A DNA stretch of 30,979 nucleotides from a virus, in IMG/VR virus record IMGVR_UViG_3300047388_000414, positions 1 to 30,979 of that record; one strand, written 5' to 3'. The position numbers were made by a program, and so were the translations under genes. Positions 30,928 through 30,979 of this stretch are shown piece by piece. The notes beneath the pieces were generated by a model, which ran no database searches, was not told where the DNA came from, and saw nothing but the letters and a program-made list of their open reading frames with translations. Position 1 is the stretch's first letter, and each line of letters opens with the position of its first letter.

Positions 30928-30979
30928 TTTTTGGGCTTTTACTTTACTATTTCCTCTTTTCTCTTTAGGGGGTTCTTAA
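30875..30979 (-). repeat. Right copy of the perfect inverted repeat, reaching the window end
   Basis: Reverse complement of 8871-8975 without a mismatch. It holds the last 53 bases of the large-terminase gene and the 52 bases after it, and may continue beyond the window. Confidence 0.95.

Noticed and set aside
1-30979. CRISPR array, insertion sequence or integrase attachment site
   Set aside because: No regularly spaced repeats, no transposase or integrase frame, and no paired att-like repeats were seen.

Overview
The window reads as one contig of a tailed double-stranded DNA phage with a short-tail (podovirus, T7-like) virion. Three things show this: a tail-tubular A and B pair, a gp14/gp15/gp16-like set of internal virion proteins, and a large terminase subunit at the far right after the tail fibre. 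The DNA is AT-rich and coding is dense. Genes overlap or sit a few bases apart, and most have clear Shine-Dalgarno sites. The host is probably a Gram-negative bacterium; the sequence does not allow a closer call. No RNA polymerase, DNA polymerase, primase, helicase, integrase or repressor is visible, so this is probably not a complete genome.

Left arm (1-7226, mostly + strand). A tRNA-like structured RNA lies at the extreme left edge. It is followed by a possible annealing-type recombination protein, a small helix-turn-helix protein, a zinc-ribbon mini-protein, a DUF3310 protein, a winged-helix replication-initiation-like protein, an HTH protein and a RusA-family Holliday junction resolvase. 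A pair of inverted DnaA boxes lies just before rusA. Next come five small, highly polar proteins of unknown function, closed by a strong terminator. A collagen-like/BclA-like gene (2468-3583) with its own promoter sits on the opposite strand and looks like a moron.

Minus-strand block (7231-8525). A near-consensus sigma-70 promoter (8497-8525) drives leftward a run of tiny genes: a 12-cysteine protein, a CxxC mini-protein, three one-helix membrane proteins and an 82-residue protein related to the one at 1602-1844. Between this block and the next lies about 600 bases without a gene. It holds the promoter, a GC-rich island unlike the rest of the window, and one copy of a perfect inverted repeat of at least 105 bp. 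The other copy is the last 105 bases of the window and includes the 3' end of the terminase gene.

Right arm (9054-30927, virion genes, + strand). The order is two small unknown genes, a leftward lysozyme/transglycosylase-like gene, a probable small terminase, a gp7.3-position protein, portal, scaffold, major capsid, a head-fibre-like protein, tail tubular A and B, three internal virion (ejection) proteins, tail fibre, a leftward secreted-protein moron, three small proteins and the large terminase. The large terminase lacks a usable ATG and probably starts at ATT or ATA. The virion half follows the T7 order closely. The left arm instead resembles the recombination and replication modules of temperate-type phages, so the phage is mosaic.
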